DNA of 17,081 nucleotides from Deltaproteobacteria bacterium (GCA_005879255.1 VBKY01000248.1:1-17081), one strand, 5' to 3'; positions 6,699 through 14,168 are shown, counted from the stretch's first letter. Translations and numbers: made by a program. The notes: a model not told the origin generated them from the letters alone.

Positions 6699-7247
6699 GT
6701 GATGATTCTCCTCGTCGAAGACGACGCGACCAGCCGATATGCGTTTGCTCGATTGCTACGAGGGCAAGGCTACGAAGTCATCGAAGCGGGTGACGGAAAT
6801 GAGGCGGTAGCGCTCCTCGACGGATTGCCTGTCGACCTTGTAATTACAGACATGGTGTTGCCGAAGCTAAATGGCCTACACCTAGTTAGTCTCATTCACG
6901 CCAGATGGCCTGCTATTCCGATAGTTCTCATGTCCAGTTATCTTTCTGAAAGGGCAGGAAAAATTATCTTGGACGGATCAGCGGATTTCTTTCAGAAGCC
7001 TATCAGGCCATCGGCGTTAGTCCGGACTGTTCAACGCCTGCTCCCGAAGTCTAAGGGTCAGTTAACCGTCATGGCTTCACCGACACAGATGCCATATAGG
7101 CGAAAACAACAATCCGAAATTTGGCACCTTTCTCATAAGTGCTCGCAATGGCCCGCCGAGGATTATATAGAGCAGCGGCACCTGCGAAGGACGGACGAAT
7201 TGTGCAGTGAATGCATTGTTCAATGGCATACAGCAAGCTTTCATTAG
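6699..7247 (+). CDS. Response regulator with a C-terminal Cys/His-rich tail
   Basis: A 182-residue single-REC-domain protein. Residues 2-115 form the receiver: acidic pocket Glu7/Asp8/Asp9 (LVEDDA), phospho-acceptor Asp51 (VITDMVLPKLNG), Ser79/Ser80 (LMSS) and Lys100 (FFQKPIRP). There is no AAA+ or DNA-binding output domain, so it is not itself an RpoN activator. After a linker, residues 140-175 carry WHLSHKCSQWPAEDY and ELCSEC, which contain His146, Cys148, Cys169 and Cys172. That set could hold a metal. I recall the WH..C..CS.WP...ELC.EC pattern as a stand-alone small protein in environmental genomes, but cannot name it. The start is GTG 6699 or ATG 6702. No sensor kinase is adjacent, so the input signal is unknown. 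Confidence 0.85.
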   Translation: MMILLVEDDATSRYAFARLLRGQGYEVIEAGDGNEAVALLDGLPVDLVITDMVLPKLNGLHLVSLIHARWPAIPIVLMSSYLSERAGKIILDGSADFFQKPIRPSALVRTVQRLLPKSKGQLTVMASPTQMPYRRKQQSEIWHLSHKCSQWPAEDYIEQRHLRRTDELCSECIVQWHTASFH

Positions 7248-7463
7248 ATTAGATAGTCGGCCCGCCACGGAAATTCCCAATCAATTTAGACAGGCGCGTG
7301 ACGCTTAATGTACGCTGCGACGCCCCACTTGCGGTGTCGCGTTCTCAAGGCGCCAACATAGCGCTCCCGCGAGCTGCCAGATTTCAGTCTGGAGGTCGAT
7401 CATGTTTTAGATCTTTCATATTTGGGACATTGACTGGCGCCGTTCGCTAATTAATTTTGGCCC

Positions 7464-7721
7464 ATGAAGGTGCTCATTGAGATATCTTTTGACCACTATG
7501 ACCGTCTTCTCGACAAGTGTGATGAGACGTCGTGTCCCGAATTTGCGATCTTGAAACATGGCACCTTCACCCGCCGGCCGAACGGAGACCGCTTCCCACG
7601 CACGATTCAGATCCGCTGCGAAATGGCGCAAGCGAAAAGACTCCTCGATCTGGCAGCCAAGCTCTGTCTCGAGGCGGCATCGGATATTGAAAAAGCTATT
7701 GGCATCGAACGCGGTTCGTAG
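7464..7721 (+). CDS. Unknown small protein, paralogue of the gene at 3490
   Basis: An 85-residue protein with no named family that I recognise. The first strand (MKVLIEISFDHYDRLLDKCDE), here in two parts (MKVLIEISFDHY, DRLLDKCDE), is followed by AILKHGTFTRRP, a strand IQIRCEMAQAKRLLDLA and a final helix DIEKAIGIERGS. The pattern HY..LL.KC, ILK, I.CEM..A..LLDLA and IE..I is shared with the product at 3490-3774. An alternating strand-helix layout suggests a small alpha/beta domain. There is no signal peptide or membrane span. No clear ribosome site or sigma-54-type promoter precedes it. The similarity to a second copy 3.7 kb away is the best evidence that both are real genes. Confidence 0.65.
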   Translation: MKVLIEISFDHYDRLLDKCDETSCPEFAILKHGTFTRRPNGDRFPRTIQIRCEMAQAKRLLDLAAKLCLEAASDIEKAIGIERGS

Positions 7722-7883
7722 ATCTTCCTGCTTTGCATAAGCATGAAGTAACTCGCCGAATGGTTGGTCTGGAGCTTGCCGGGATTGCGGTGGACGAGTG
7801 CCTGCCCGGGCGAGGAAACTGAATGGCTAATTACCTCTGCCACTCGTTCTCCATCCCCAACTAATGCTTCGAAGTTGAAAAAC

Positions 7884-8117
7884 GTGATATTACGGCTAAT
7901 CAGTCTTAAGCATGATGAGAGAAAGGAACCACCGTCGGAGAAACCGCCCATAAAGCCACCCACGCGGCGGAAAAAACCACCAATAAAAGAACCCCCCGAT
8001 CCGCCAAATCCAGCTCACCGCAGACGAGATGATCAAGCTCCTATTGGAGATCCTGCACCAAAGAGAGACTGGAACGATCGGGACTTCAGTCAAAAACGGG
8101 CCCCTTGTGTTGCCTAA
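7884..8117 (+). CDS. Proline-rich small protein (possible)
   Basis: A 77-residue frame from a GTG at 7884; the frame stays open further upstream to 7764. Its centre is a run of PP units set at intervals (EPPSEKPPIKPPTRRKKPP, then IKEPPDPPNP). It continues to QAPIGDPAPKRDW and stops at 8117. The product is strongly basic and acidic in alternation, with no membrane span. I recall short unnamed proteins with KPP.KEPP repeats and an IGDP.P motif in environmental genomes, but no function. No good ribosome site is visible, so start and reality are both uncertain. If translated, its repeated PP pairs would stall ribosomes without EF-P. Confidence 0.4.
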   Translation: MILRLISLKHDERKEPPSEKPPIKPPTRRKKPPIKEPPDPPNPAHRRRDDQAPIGDPAPKRDWNDRDFSQKRAPCVA

Positions 8118-8323
8118 ACCTGTTCAATTTTCGGGACGCACTATCACGGGAAACTGCATAAGTTGGGACGCATAATGGTCCACTATGTGCGAAGAGCTTT
8201 CCCCATGCTCCCAGTTTGTTAAGGCATGATTGATGCTTTTTCACATGCTGGAGTTGTCAGCGGGCTAAAATTCGTCTTGAAACCGGCGTTTGTTTATTTT
8301 CAAACTAAAAGAAGTTTGCCGAT

Positions 8324-8842
8324 ATGTTGCATGCTAAATCGCTAAGAGTGATCGGACAGTCGCTGGAGGCCGCTGGGATTGCGGCTTTCGAGCTAGAGAA
8401 AAATGACCAGTCGTATGTCGTCTGCAGTGCTTGCGTAACCAGAGAAGGCGAATCGATTTTGCGAAACGCTCTTGGAGGCAATGATCTTTCGTCGCAAGGC
8501 GCTCAACAATCAAGAGCTAATCGTCTGTTCTGTTTCCGCCCAGCCGATATTTCGCGCCTTGACGCCCAGGCTCGAAAGAAACGAAAAAGTCAATTTGGTA
8601 CAGTTACGCGGACGCCGACGACGCTGTCTTACCGTTTACGTGCTCTGGGCGATCATCTTGACAGAATTCAGGTAAGCGTTTTTCGTATTGTCTGGACCCT
8701 TCACTCGGTTATTATCGTTTACCAAAAAGTCGACGGGCAGTACCACTGTAAAATCTTTATGGCTCAAGAAATGCAGCAGTTGGCTTTGCATTCGAGGTTC
8801 CGACGCTCGAACGTGAACCTCTTTCCGCAGTTAAATATCTGA
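8324..8842 (+). CDS. Unknown 172-residue protein
   Basis: I do not recognise a named family. The frame is clean for 172 codons and has ordinary composition. The N-terminal part (MLHAKSLRVIGQSLEAAGIA, AFELEKNDQSYVV) reads as a helix then a strand. The middle has FRPADISRLDAQARKKRKSQ, a basic segment. Then come LRALGDHLDRIQVSVFRIVW, VIIVYQKVDGQYHCKIFMAQ and QQLALHSRFRRS. The strand-rich second half with a short charged helix is compatible with a nucleic-acid-binding or regulatory protein, but that is a guess. It has no signal peptide or membrane helix. A weak purine-rich stretch (AAAAGAAG) precedes the ATG. It converges on the F420-type oxidoreductase gene, with a hairpin between them. Confidence 0.6.
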   Translation: MLHAKSLRVIGQSLEAAGIAAFELEKNDQSYVVCSACVTREGESILRNALGGNDLSSQGAQQSRANRLFCFRPADISRLDAQARKKRKSQFGTVTRTPTTLSYRLRALGDHLDRIQVSVFRIVWTLHSVIIVYQKVDGQYHCKIFMAQEMQQLALHSRFRRSNVNLFPQLNI

Positions 8843-8894
8843 AACTAAACCAGGAACTGTTACTGCGTCCCCTTTACGTCAAAAATGTCTCGTC

Positions 8895-8921
8895 GAATCC
8901 GGCCATGGCCGGCGCGGATTC
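8895..8921 (-). terminator. Hairpin between convergent genes
   Basis: The arms GAATCCG and CGGATTC enclose a GC-rich interior with the palindrome CCGGCCATGGCCGG (8899-8912). It overlaps the stop codon of the leftward oxidoreductase, and an ATTTTT run follows on the minus strand about eight bases later. Termination is plausible but the T-run is poorly placed. Confidence 0.35.
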
Positions 8922-9927
8922 AATTCTGCCGCAACCGGGGGAGCACATGTTGGCCGTATCCCTCGAGAAATGCGCGCTGATCGAGGCCCGCCGCGTGAAA
9001 GATCAGATGATTAAAGCCCAGGTCGATGTAATGACGCGCGAACTTGATGTGTACCTCAGGATCGGCGGAGATGCATAGCGATTCACTTATGATATCGGAG
9101 CCCACGGCCTTGCCGTTGGTCTCGGACATCGTTGGCGTGTAGATTTTTTCGGTAAACAGCGCCGGTACGAACGTCCCCGCCCAGAATGCTTTCCTGGTTT
9201 CGATGGCTTTTTCCTTATCGTCGGTAAATTCGACGCCCAGCTCGATGAGGCGTGGCAATCGGTTCGGATCTTTTCCCGCGGCCTTCGCGCCGACGGAAAA
9301 ATTTTCCAGGATCTGGTGGTAAGTCTCCGGAGTTTCCCCGCCGACGGTAACGAGTCCATCGCCATATAGGCCGGCAAATCTCGCGCTGTTTGGCACCATG
9401 GCAGAAATATAGAGCGGGACTGATTGGTCGCTGCGGGTGTAGAGCTTCGCTTTTCGTGTTTGATAATACTTGCCACGATGGGTGACCGCCTCACCGGTCC
9501 ACAGAGCGCGGATCAGCTCTATCGCCTCGCTCACTTGGGCTTGTCTTGTGTTGTATGGAGGCCAAAGCCCGGTCGCCGAGTATTCATTGAGAGCTTCACC
9601 AGTGCCAATACCAAGAAAGGATCGGCCGGGTGCTAGGCATCCCAGAGTAGCGGCGGCCTGCGCGATGATCGTGGGGTGATACCTTAATATGGGACACGTA
9701 ACGCCAGTGCCAAGAATAATCTTTTTAGTCTTGGCTGCCGCTGCTCCGAGCCAGGTCCAGACGAAGCATGCCTGTCCATTTTCACTCCAAGGATGAAAAT
9801 GGTCGCTGACATCGATTGAGTCGAACCCAGCCTGCTCCGCCGTGACTGCATATTCAAGCAGCTCACCGGGCGGATACTGTTCCGTACCAGCCTTCCAGCC
9901 GAATTTGAGGGACGTTGGCGACGACAT
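8920..9927 (-). CDS. F420-dependent oxidoreductase, G6PDH-like (LLM class)
   Basis: A 335-residue luciferase-like TIM-barrel protein that closely follows the F420-dependent glucose-6-phosphate dehydrogenase family. Key features are the SDHFHPW motif (His43 and Trp47 matching the FGD1 active-site His and Trp), GTGEALNE (Glu111 matching the FGD1 catalytic Glu), FAGLYGDGLVTVGGE and the C-terminal GFNHLIFHAAGLDQRAFL. FGD1 passes a hydride from glucose 6-phosphate to F420; here the sugar specificity is not proven and the protein may use another alcohol or sugar. Length is normal. The start is the ATG at 9927. It is divergent from the CDF gene and has its own sigma-54-type promoter at 9987-10001. 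It implies that the host makes or imports F420. Confidence 0.9.
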   Translation of the reverse strand: MSSPTSLKFGWKAGTEQYPPGELLEYAVTAEQAGFDSIDVSDHFHPWSENGQACFVWTWLGAAAAKTKKIILGTGVTCPILRYHPTIIAQAAATLGCLAPGRSFLGIGTGEALNEYSATGLWPPYNTRQAQVSEAIELIRALWTGEAVTHRGKYYQTRKAKLYTRSDQSVPLYISAMVPNSARFAGLYGDGLVTVGGETPETYHQILENFSVGAKAAGKDPNRLPRLIELGVEFTDDKEKAIETRKAFWAGTFVPALFTEKIYTPTMSETNGKAVGSDIISESLCISADPEVHIKFARHYIDLGFNHLIFHAAGLDQRAFLEGYGQHVLPRLRQN

Positions 9928-9986
9928 TTGTTTATCCGATTTTTTGTTATGCGCGAATTATTAGATCGACATACCTGGTTAAACGA

Positions 9987-10001
9987 GCAAGGCATATGCC
10001 A
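9987..10001 (-). promoter_or_regulatory. Sigma-54-type promoter of the F420 oxidoreductase
   Basis: On the minus strand it reads TGGCAT-ATGCC-TTGC with RpoN spacing. It stands 59 bases upstream of the start at 9927. The 207 bases between it and the divergent CDF promoter hold no gene I can support and may carry shared activator sites. Confidence 0.7.
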
Positions 10002-10208
10002 TAAGCTCAGGAAAATTTACTCGCTCGCACGATGAAGCGTTATGATCGCGAATTCTCTCGCCCAAGCGCACATCGCATCCTCGGCAACTGACGCGTTACG
10101 TATACGGATATTAAACTGCTTCGCAAATATTTGTCCGAATGCCGGGACTGCATAAAAATCATCGTTGCAAATCTGGGCCTTCCCGGCGATAAAGAAAACG
10201 AACGAAGG

Positions 10209-10223
10209 TGGCACATCGCTTGC
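10209..10223 (+). promoter_or_regulatory. Sigma-54-type promoter of the CDF transporter
   Basis: TGGCAC-ATCGC-TTGC is an exact match to the RpoN consensus. Transcription should start near 10235, only about ten bases before the TTG at 10244. This argues for a very short leader or for a later start codon. Confidence 0.75.
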
Positions 10224-10243
10224 TCACATCGAGCTAACCTAAT

Positions 10244-11203
10244 TTGCCCAGCTGGATCTATTTACTGAAAAGAAAATTTGCACCTGTGGCGGAATCGAAG
10301 AACGCAATCTATGCAGCGATTATCACCAATCTAGCTATTGCCGCAACGAAGTTTACGGCCGCAGCATTCACCGGCAGCTCGGCTATGATTTCGGAAGGAA
10401 TTCATTCGCTCGTTGACACCGGGAATGGCGGACTGCTCCTGCTTGGACTACGACAGAGTAAGAAGCCTCCGGATGCGGAGCATCCGTTTGGTTACGGCAA
10501 AGAACTTTACTTCTGGGCATTGATGGTCGCCATCGTCATTTTCGCGGTTGGCGGCGGCATCTCGGCTTATGAAGGCCTGCTGCACATCCTGCATCCAGTG
10601 CCCCAGGAAAATGCGATTTGGAACTACGTCGTTTTGGCGTTCGCATTCGTATTTGAGTCTATTTCTCTGTTCATTGCCCTTAAAAGCTTTATGAGTGTTA
10701 AGGGCAACGATCCTTGGTGGAAAGCGATTCAGCGGAGCAAGGATCCAACAACGTTCACAGTTGTGTTTGAAGACGCCGCAGCGCTCCTGGGCCTACTCGT
10801 CGCCATGATCGGAGTTTTTCTCGCGAACCAATTCAACAACCCTTATTTCGATGGCGCAGCTTCAATTGTCATCGGCGTTCTCTTGGCGGCGGTCGCCGTG
10901 CTGCTGGGATACGAGACCAAGGGTTTGCTGATTGGCGAGGGCGCTGATCGTGAAACCCTCGACGATATTCGCCGTCTGGTAGAGTCGGATCCAGGGGTTG
11001 CGGGTGTTAACCGCTCGCTGACCATGTACTTTGGACCGGATACAGTTCTGCTTGCCATGGATCTTCGGTTTCGCAACGATCTTTCGGCTGTCGAGGTGGA
11101 AAAGAGCGTCGACCGAATCGAAGCGAACATCCGAAAGCATCATGACAAGATCAAGCACATTTTCATTGAATCCGATTCGCTTTCGCCGGACTCGAGCACT
11201 TAA
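10244..11203 (+). CDS. Cation diffusion facilitator (CDF) metal transporter
   Basis: A 319-residue CDF-family inner-membrane transporter that exports divalent metal ions (Zn, Fe, Co, Mn or Cd) by proton antiport. It shows the TM2 HxxxD metal site (SEGIHSLVDTGN, His54 and Asp58 from the TTG start), the loop PDAEHPFGYGKELYFW, TM5 (VFEDAAALLGLLVAMIGVFL) and a C-terminal cytoplasmic ferredoxin-like domain (residues about 225-310, ETLDDIRRLVESDPG and HIFIESDS). The substrate is not readable from sequence. The frame opens at a TTG (10244) without a ribosome site. A GTG at 10286 (VAESKNAIYAA) is nearer to where I expect homologues to start. A sigma-54-type promoter sits immediately upstream. Confidence 0.9.
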   Translation: MPSWIYLLKRKFAPVAESKNAIYAAIITNLAIAATKFTAAAFTGSSAMISEGIHSLVDTGNGGLLLLGLRQSKKPPDAEHPFGYGKELYFWALMVAIVIFAVGGGISAYEGLLHILHPVPQENAIWNYVVLAFAFVFESISLFIALKSFMSVKGNDPWWKAIQRSKDPTTFTVVFEDAAALLGLLVAMIGVFLANQFNNPYFDGAASIVIGVLLAAVAVLLGYETKGLLIGEGADRETLDDIRRLVESDPGVAGVNRSLTMYFGPDTVLLAMDLRFRNDLSAVEVEKSVDRIEANIRKHHDKIKHIFIESDSLSPDSST

Positions 11204-11393
11204 ATCGCGCGAGTAATAATCGAGTAATAATATAGATAGAAAGATACTAGCTTAGCTAGCACGCGTCTGCCGGTCGCAACGGCTGACGGCGTCGTGACTT
11301 TGGGTAAGCCGCGCGGCGTCGGTTTGTTGGCCATTGTTTCAGGACATCGGCCGCACGCGGCAGCGTTGAATGGGGCGCTTGCTTGTGAAGTCT

Positions 11394-12110
11394 CTACAGA
11401 TACTTCCGACCTTCCACCGGGTCCGGCACCGAGAGACCTATTTGTTGGATGAGCGGATCTACTTCTTTGATAAATTCCCAACGTGCATGACTATTGCTGC
11501 GTTGCTTCAGTCCCCAATGACAAAAGCGATTGGAACGCTCAGAGTCGGTTCGCCCGAACATATCGAGCGCCTTGATGTACCAGAAATCGAGGCTCTTCTG
11601 GACCCGCTCTCGAGTTTCCTCGTTCCTGGCAGCCAACTCGGCAGTTTGATTGGTGCCGAAGCCGATATGACCCATCTCTTCCTTGAGAATCTCTGCGAGT
11701 ATTCGCTGTAATGGCAGATAGCTGCAATCGAGAAACTCCTCGAGTTGATATCGACCGACTCGATCGATCAAAAAACCGAAGACCGAGAAATCTTCCCACG
11801 TAGTAATGGTTCCGCGAAAGGCCTCCAAATAACGGTCATGGTTGGGTACACTAAGTAGTCCGGACACGTCTATTCCCATATCACCCGCCAAGCGCGCAAT
11901 TTTTCGATAGTGGTCCATTTCTTCGGCCGCCGTTCGCGCGACGATCAGTTGATTAACTTTGCTGGGTGCCATGAGAAGCATGTCCTTAACGTAAAGGTGT
12001 GGTCCGCCGATTTCACAGTCGGCTTGTATCGTCAGCACGCGCCCAAGAAGCTCAATATACTCAGCCGGCATCTTTGCTAAATCTTTGCGTTCGATTTTTT
12101 CCTCAAACAT
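11394..12110 (-). CDS. PaaA-like di-iron oxygenase (phenylacetic acid catabolic protein family)
   Basis: A 238-residue ferritin-like four-helix protein resembling PaaA-type oxygenase subunits (PF05138). Carboxylate and His ligands are visible: Glu33 in QADCEIGGPHLY, Glu64-x-x-His67 in AAEEMDHYRK, Glu124/Glu125 in YQLEEFLDC and Glu145-x-x-His148 in LKEEMGHIGFG. The opening PAEYIELLGRVLTIQADCE is typical. PaaA works with PaaB, C, D and E to epoxidise phenylacetyl-CoA; none of these is present, so this lone copy probably has another substrate or a stress role. I start it at the ATG at 12110 (MFEEKIERK) because GAGAGGA precedes it; a longer frame to 12188 crosses the promoter at 12139-12153. It is shorter than canonical PaaA (about 310 residues). 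Confidence 0.75.
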   Translation of the reverse strand: MFEEKIERKDLAKMPAEYIELLGRVLTIQADCEIGGPHLYVKDMLLMAPSKVNQLIVARTAAEEMDHYRKIARLAGDMGIDVSGLLSVPNHDRYLEAFRGTITTWEDFSVFGFLIDRVGRYQLEEFLDCSYLPLQRILAEILKEEMGHIGFGTNQTAELAARNEETRERVQKSLDFWYIKALDMFGRTDSERSNRFCHWGLKQRSNSHARWEFIKEVDPLIQQIGLSVPDPVEGRKYL

Positions 12111-12138
12111 TTTGTTCCTCTCGATATGCATAAGTGGA

Positions 12139-12153
12139 GCAAGCGTCGTACCA
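12139..12153 (-). promoter_or_regulatory. Sigma-54-type promoter of the di-iron protein gene
   Basis: On the minus strand it reads TGGTAC-GACGC-TTGC: one change in the -24 box, spacing exact. It ends 29 bases before the chosen start, giving a leader of about 17 bases with a ribosome site. It lies inside the longer open frame and so supports the shorter start. Confidence 0.55.
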
Positions 12154-12371
12154 AAATACATAGGGTTCCTTCTGGATGGTGCTTCCATTTATTTTGGTAA
12201 ATTTATCTTGTGTCGATTCTGGCACACCTAGTCAAAATTTCGTCCCAATCCCGATACAGCGACTAAATCATGCGAAGACAGAATTCTGCTGATGACGTGA
12301 GCGCTGGAGGTCGCTGCGTGGCGGGAAAATTGGTCAAAAACGTTTCGCCGCGGTCGATTACTTTAGTTATC

Positions 12372-12386
12372 TGGCACACTACTTGC
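12372..12386 (+). promoter_or_regulatory. Sigma-54-type promoter of the APH/P-loop kinase
   Basis: TGGCAC-ACTAC-TTGC is an exact RpoN consensus match. It is 148 bases upstream of the kinase start and about 38 bases upstream of a short leader ORF (12424). The gap 12111-12533 holds this site, the di-iron promoter and the leader ORF. Confidence 0.75.
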
Positions 12387-12423
12387 GCCAAAATTCTGCG
12401 CACTTAACCAAAACCCTCGCGAC

Positions 12424-12537
12424 ATGAGGCAACTCGAGGTCTTTCGAAATCGGCACAATAGCTGGAACGATTACAGGAATCGCGCTAGCTTGCCATTCCC
12501 TCATGCCCTAAGCAGTTATTTAATCGTCTTTCGATGA
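12424..12537 (+). CDS. Possible 37-residue leader ORF overlapping the kinase start
   Basis: An ATG frame (MRQLEVFRNRHNSWNDY and onward) ends in a TGA that overlaps the kinase ATG in the four-base arrangement ATGA. The kinase itself has no visible ribosome site, so ribosomes ending this ORF could restart on the kinase. The leader ORF also lacks a good ribosome site, and the peptide is unrecognised. Suggestive only. Confidence 0.3.
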   Translation: MRQLEVFRNRHNSWNDYRNRASLPFPHALSSYLIVFR

Positions 12538-14102
12538 AGCAAAACATCTCTCCCTTAATAGCCGCCATGCTGCGGCGGGAATTTTATCCACACAATCCGG
12601 AGGTAGAACTTCGACAAACTCATATATCCTATGTTTTTCTTGCTGGACCTTATGTCTACAAGGTTAAGAAAGCGGTTAAATTTCCTTTTTTGGATTACTC
12701 CACGCTAGAAAACCGACGTCACTTCTGCGACGAAGAGTTGCGCCTCGACCGCCGGCTTGCGCCAAATACTTATTTGAAGACGGTCGCAATCTGCCGAGCA
12801 CATGGATCTTTCTATCTTGACGAGAAAATTACGGATCCCGAACACATCGTCGAATATGCAGTCAAGATGAATCGCTTGCCGGAAGATCGGATGCTCACTT
12901 CGTTAATTCGCGACGAGTCGGTAAAGCCGGAGCATATCGCTGAGATTGCAAAAAAACTCGCCGCTTTTCACAAAAAAGCGGCGATCGAACAATCGGCACG
13001 TTTTGGATCCCCACAAGCGATCGCCTCGAGAGTCAGAGATAATTTTCGCGAGACCCGTCGCTTCATTGGCCGCACCCTCGACAAGAGTAACTTTGAAAGG
13101 ATTCAGGACTACAGCGAGGGCTTTTTGAAAGAGAACTCAAATCTTCTGGAGCGCCGTGTTGCTGAAGGCCATGTTCGGGAGGGCCACGGCGACTTGCGTG
13201 CGGAACACGTATGTCTGGTCAACGACATCGAAATCTTTGACTGCATCGAATTCGATGAAGCTCTGAGATACAACGACGTAGCATCTGAGCTTGGTTTCCT
13301 GTCGATGGATCTGGATTTCTTGGGCGAGGCCGATTTTTCCGCCGAACTCGAGAGTGCGTATGCGTCGGCCGCTCGAGACCCTGGCATGGCCCCCCTGCTG
13401 CCGTTCTATAAATGTTACCGGGCTTACGTGCGCGGCAAAGTCGAGAGCCTAAAGAGCGACGAGCAAGACGTTGGCGACGACGAGAGAAGAAAGGCAGCTT
13501 TGCAGGCTTTGCGATATTTTCTTCTTGCGACGCGCTACGCAAACGGCGCGAACAAGCCAATGCTCCTTATCGTGTCCGGCATTGTGGCGAGCGGAAAATC
13601 GACTGTCGCTCGTTTGCTTTCGGCTCGAACCGGCTTTTCTGTGCTTGATTCCGACCGCGTGCGGAAAAAGCTCGCCGGGATTTCGCCGACCACCCGCGCT
13701 CGGGAAAGCTATCAAAGCGGTATTTACGCCGAAGAATTTACCCGACTTACGTACGAGTCACTGCTAAAGACGGCGGACGATCAATTGGCCAACGGTCAAG
13801 GCGTGATCGTCGATGCCACCTTTGGCAACCCGCAGTACCGTCGCTTGTTCGTTAAACTCGCCGGTCGATTCAACGTTCCAATTCTTTTTATCGAATGCCG
13901 CGCTGATGAAAACACCATCCGGCAACGTCTCAAAAATCGCCGAGATGACGAGCATGAGATCTCGGACGCAACGTGTGCGGTTTATGAACGAATGCGCGCG
14001 GAGTATCGCCCGCTTTCGGAAATACCGGACTCTTGCCGCTTTGAGTTGGATACCGGACGTGAACTCTTGTCCGGCCTGGCCAAGTTAGAAGACCGATTTT
14101 GA
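12534..14102 (+). CDS. Bifunctional APH-like kinase and P-loop ATPase (Rv2004c-like)
   Basis: A 522-residue two-domain protein. The N-terminal domain (about 1-330) is aminoglycoside-phosphotransferase-like: THISYVFLAGPYVYKVKKAV at the start, the catalytic loop HGDLRAEHV (residues 218-226) and DCIEFDEALRYNDVASELGF. The C-terminal domain (about 340-522) is a zeta-toxin/gluconate-kinase-type P-loop ATPase with Walker A GIVASGKST (349-357), LDSDRVRKKLAG and a lid RQRLKNRRDD. This architecture (COG2187 plus COG0645) occurs in Rv2004c of the mycobacterial DosR dormancy regulon, beside a universal stress protein gene. The substrate is unknown. Here it has a sigma-54-type promoter at 12372-12386, no clear ribosome site and a possible coupled leader ORF. 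Confidence 0.88.
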   Translation: MKQNISPLIAAMLRREFYPHNPEVELRQTHISYVFLAGPYVYKVKKAVKFPFLDYSTLENRRHFCDEELRLDRRLAPNTYLKTVAICRAHGSFYLDEKITDPEHIVEYAVKMNRLPEDRMLTSLIRDESVKPEHIAEIAKKLAAFHKKAAIEQSARFGSPQAIASRVRDNFRETRRFIGRTLDKSNFERIQDYSEGFLKENSNLLERRVAEGHVREGHGDLRAEHVCLVNDIEIFDCIEFDEALRYNDVASELGFLSMDLDFLGEADFSAELESAYASAARDPGMAPLLPFYKCYRAYVRGKVESLKSDEQDVGDDERRKAALQALRYFLLATRYANGANKPMLLIVSGIVASGKSTVARLLSARTGFSVLDSDRVRKKLAGISPTTRARESYQSGIYAEEFTRLTYESLLKTADDQLANGQGVIVDATFGNPQYRRLFVKLAGRFNVPILFIECRADENTIRQRLKNRRDDEHEISDATCAVYERMRAEYRPLSEIPDSCRFELDTGRELLSGLAKLEDRF

Positions 14103-14168
14103 GTCCGCGAATCGACCCGTCGATGCACCCTGCTTCGACGCCGCATCCCACGCCGAATAAAGGAACAA

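Noticed and set aside
7317..7340. 8-bp hairpin (GCGACGCC with GGTGTCGC) after the response regulator
   Set aside because: One wobble pair and no T-run on the plus strand; terminator function not supported.
7765..7779. TGGTCT-GGAGC-TTGC as a promoter for the proline-rich ORF
   Set aside because: Three of the six -24 box bases differ, and the gene itself is doubtful.
11210..11231. Tandem 11-base repeat of CGAGTAATAAT
   Set aside because: Only two units just after the CDF stop; likely a local slippage duplication without further meaning.
12209..12226. TGTG-N10-CACA upstream of the di-iron promoter as a further activator site
   Set aside because: Only four bases per arm and spacing one base off the hemerythrin/SRPBCC dyad.
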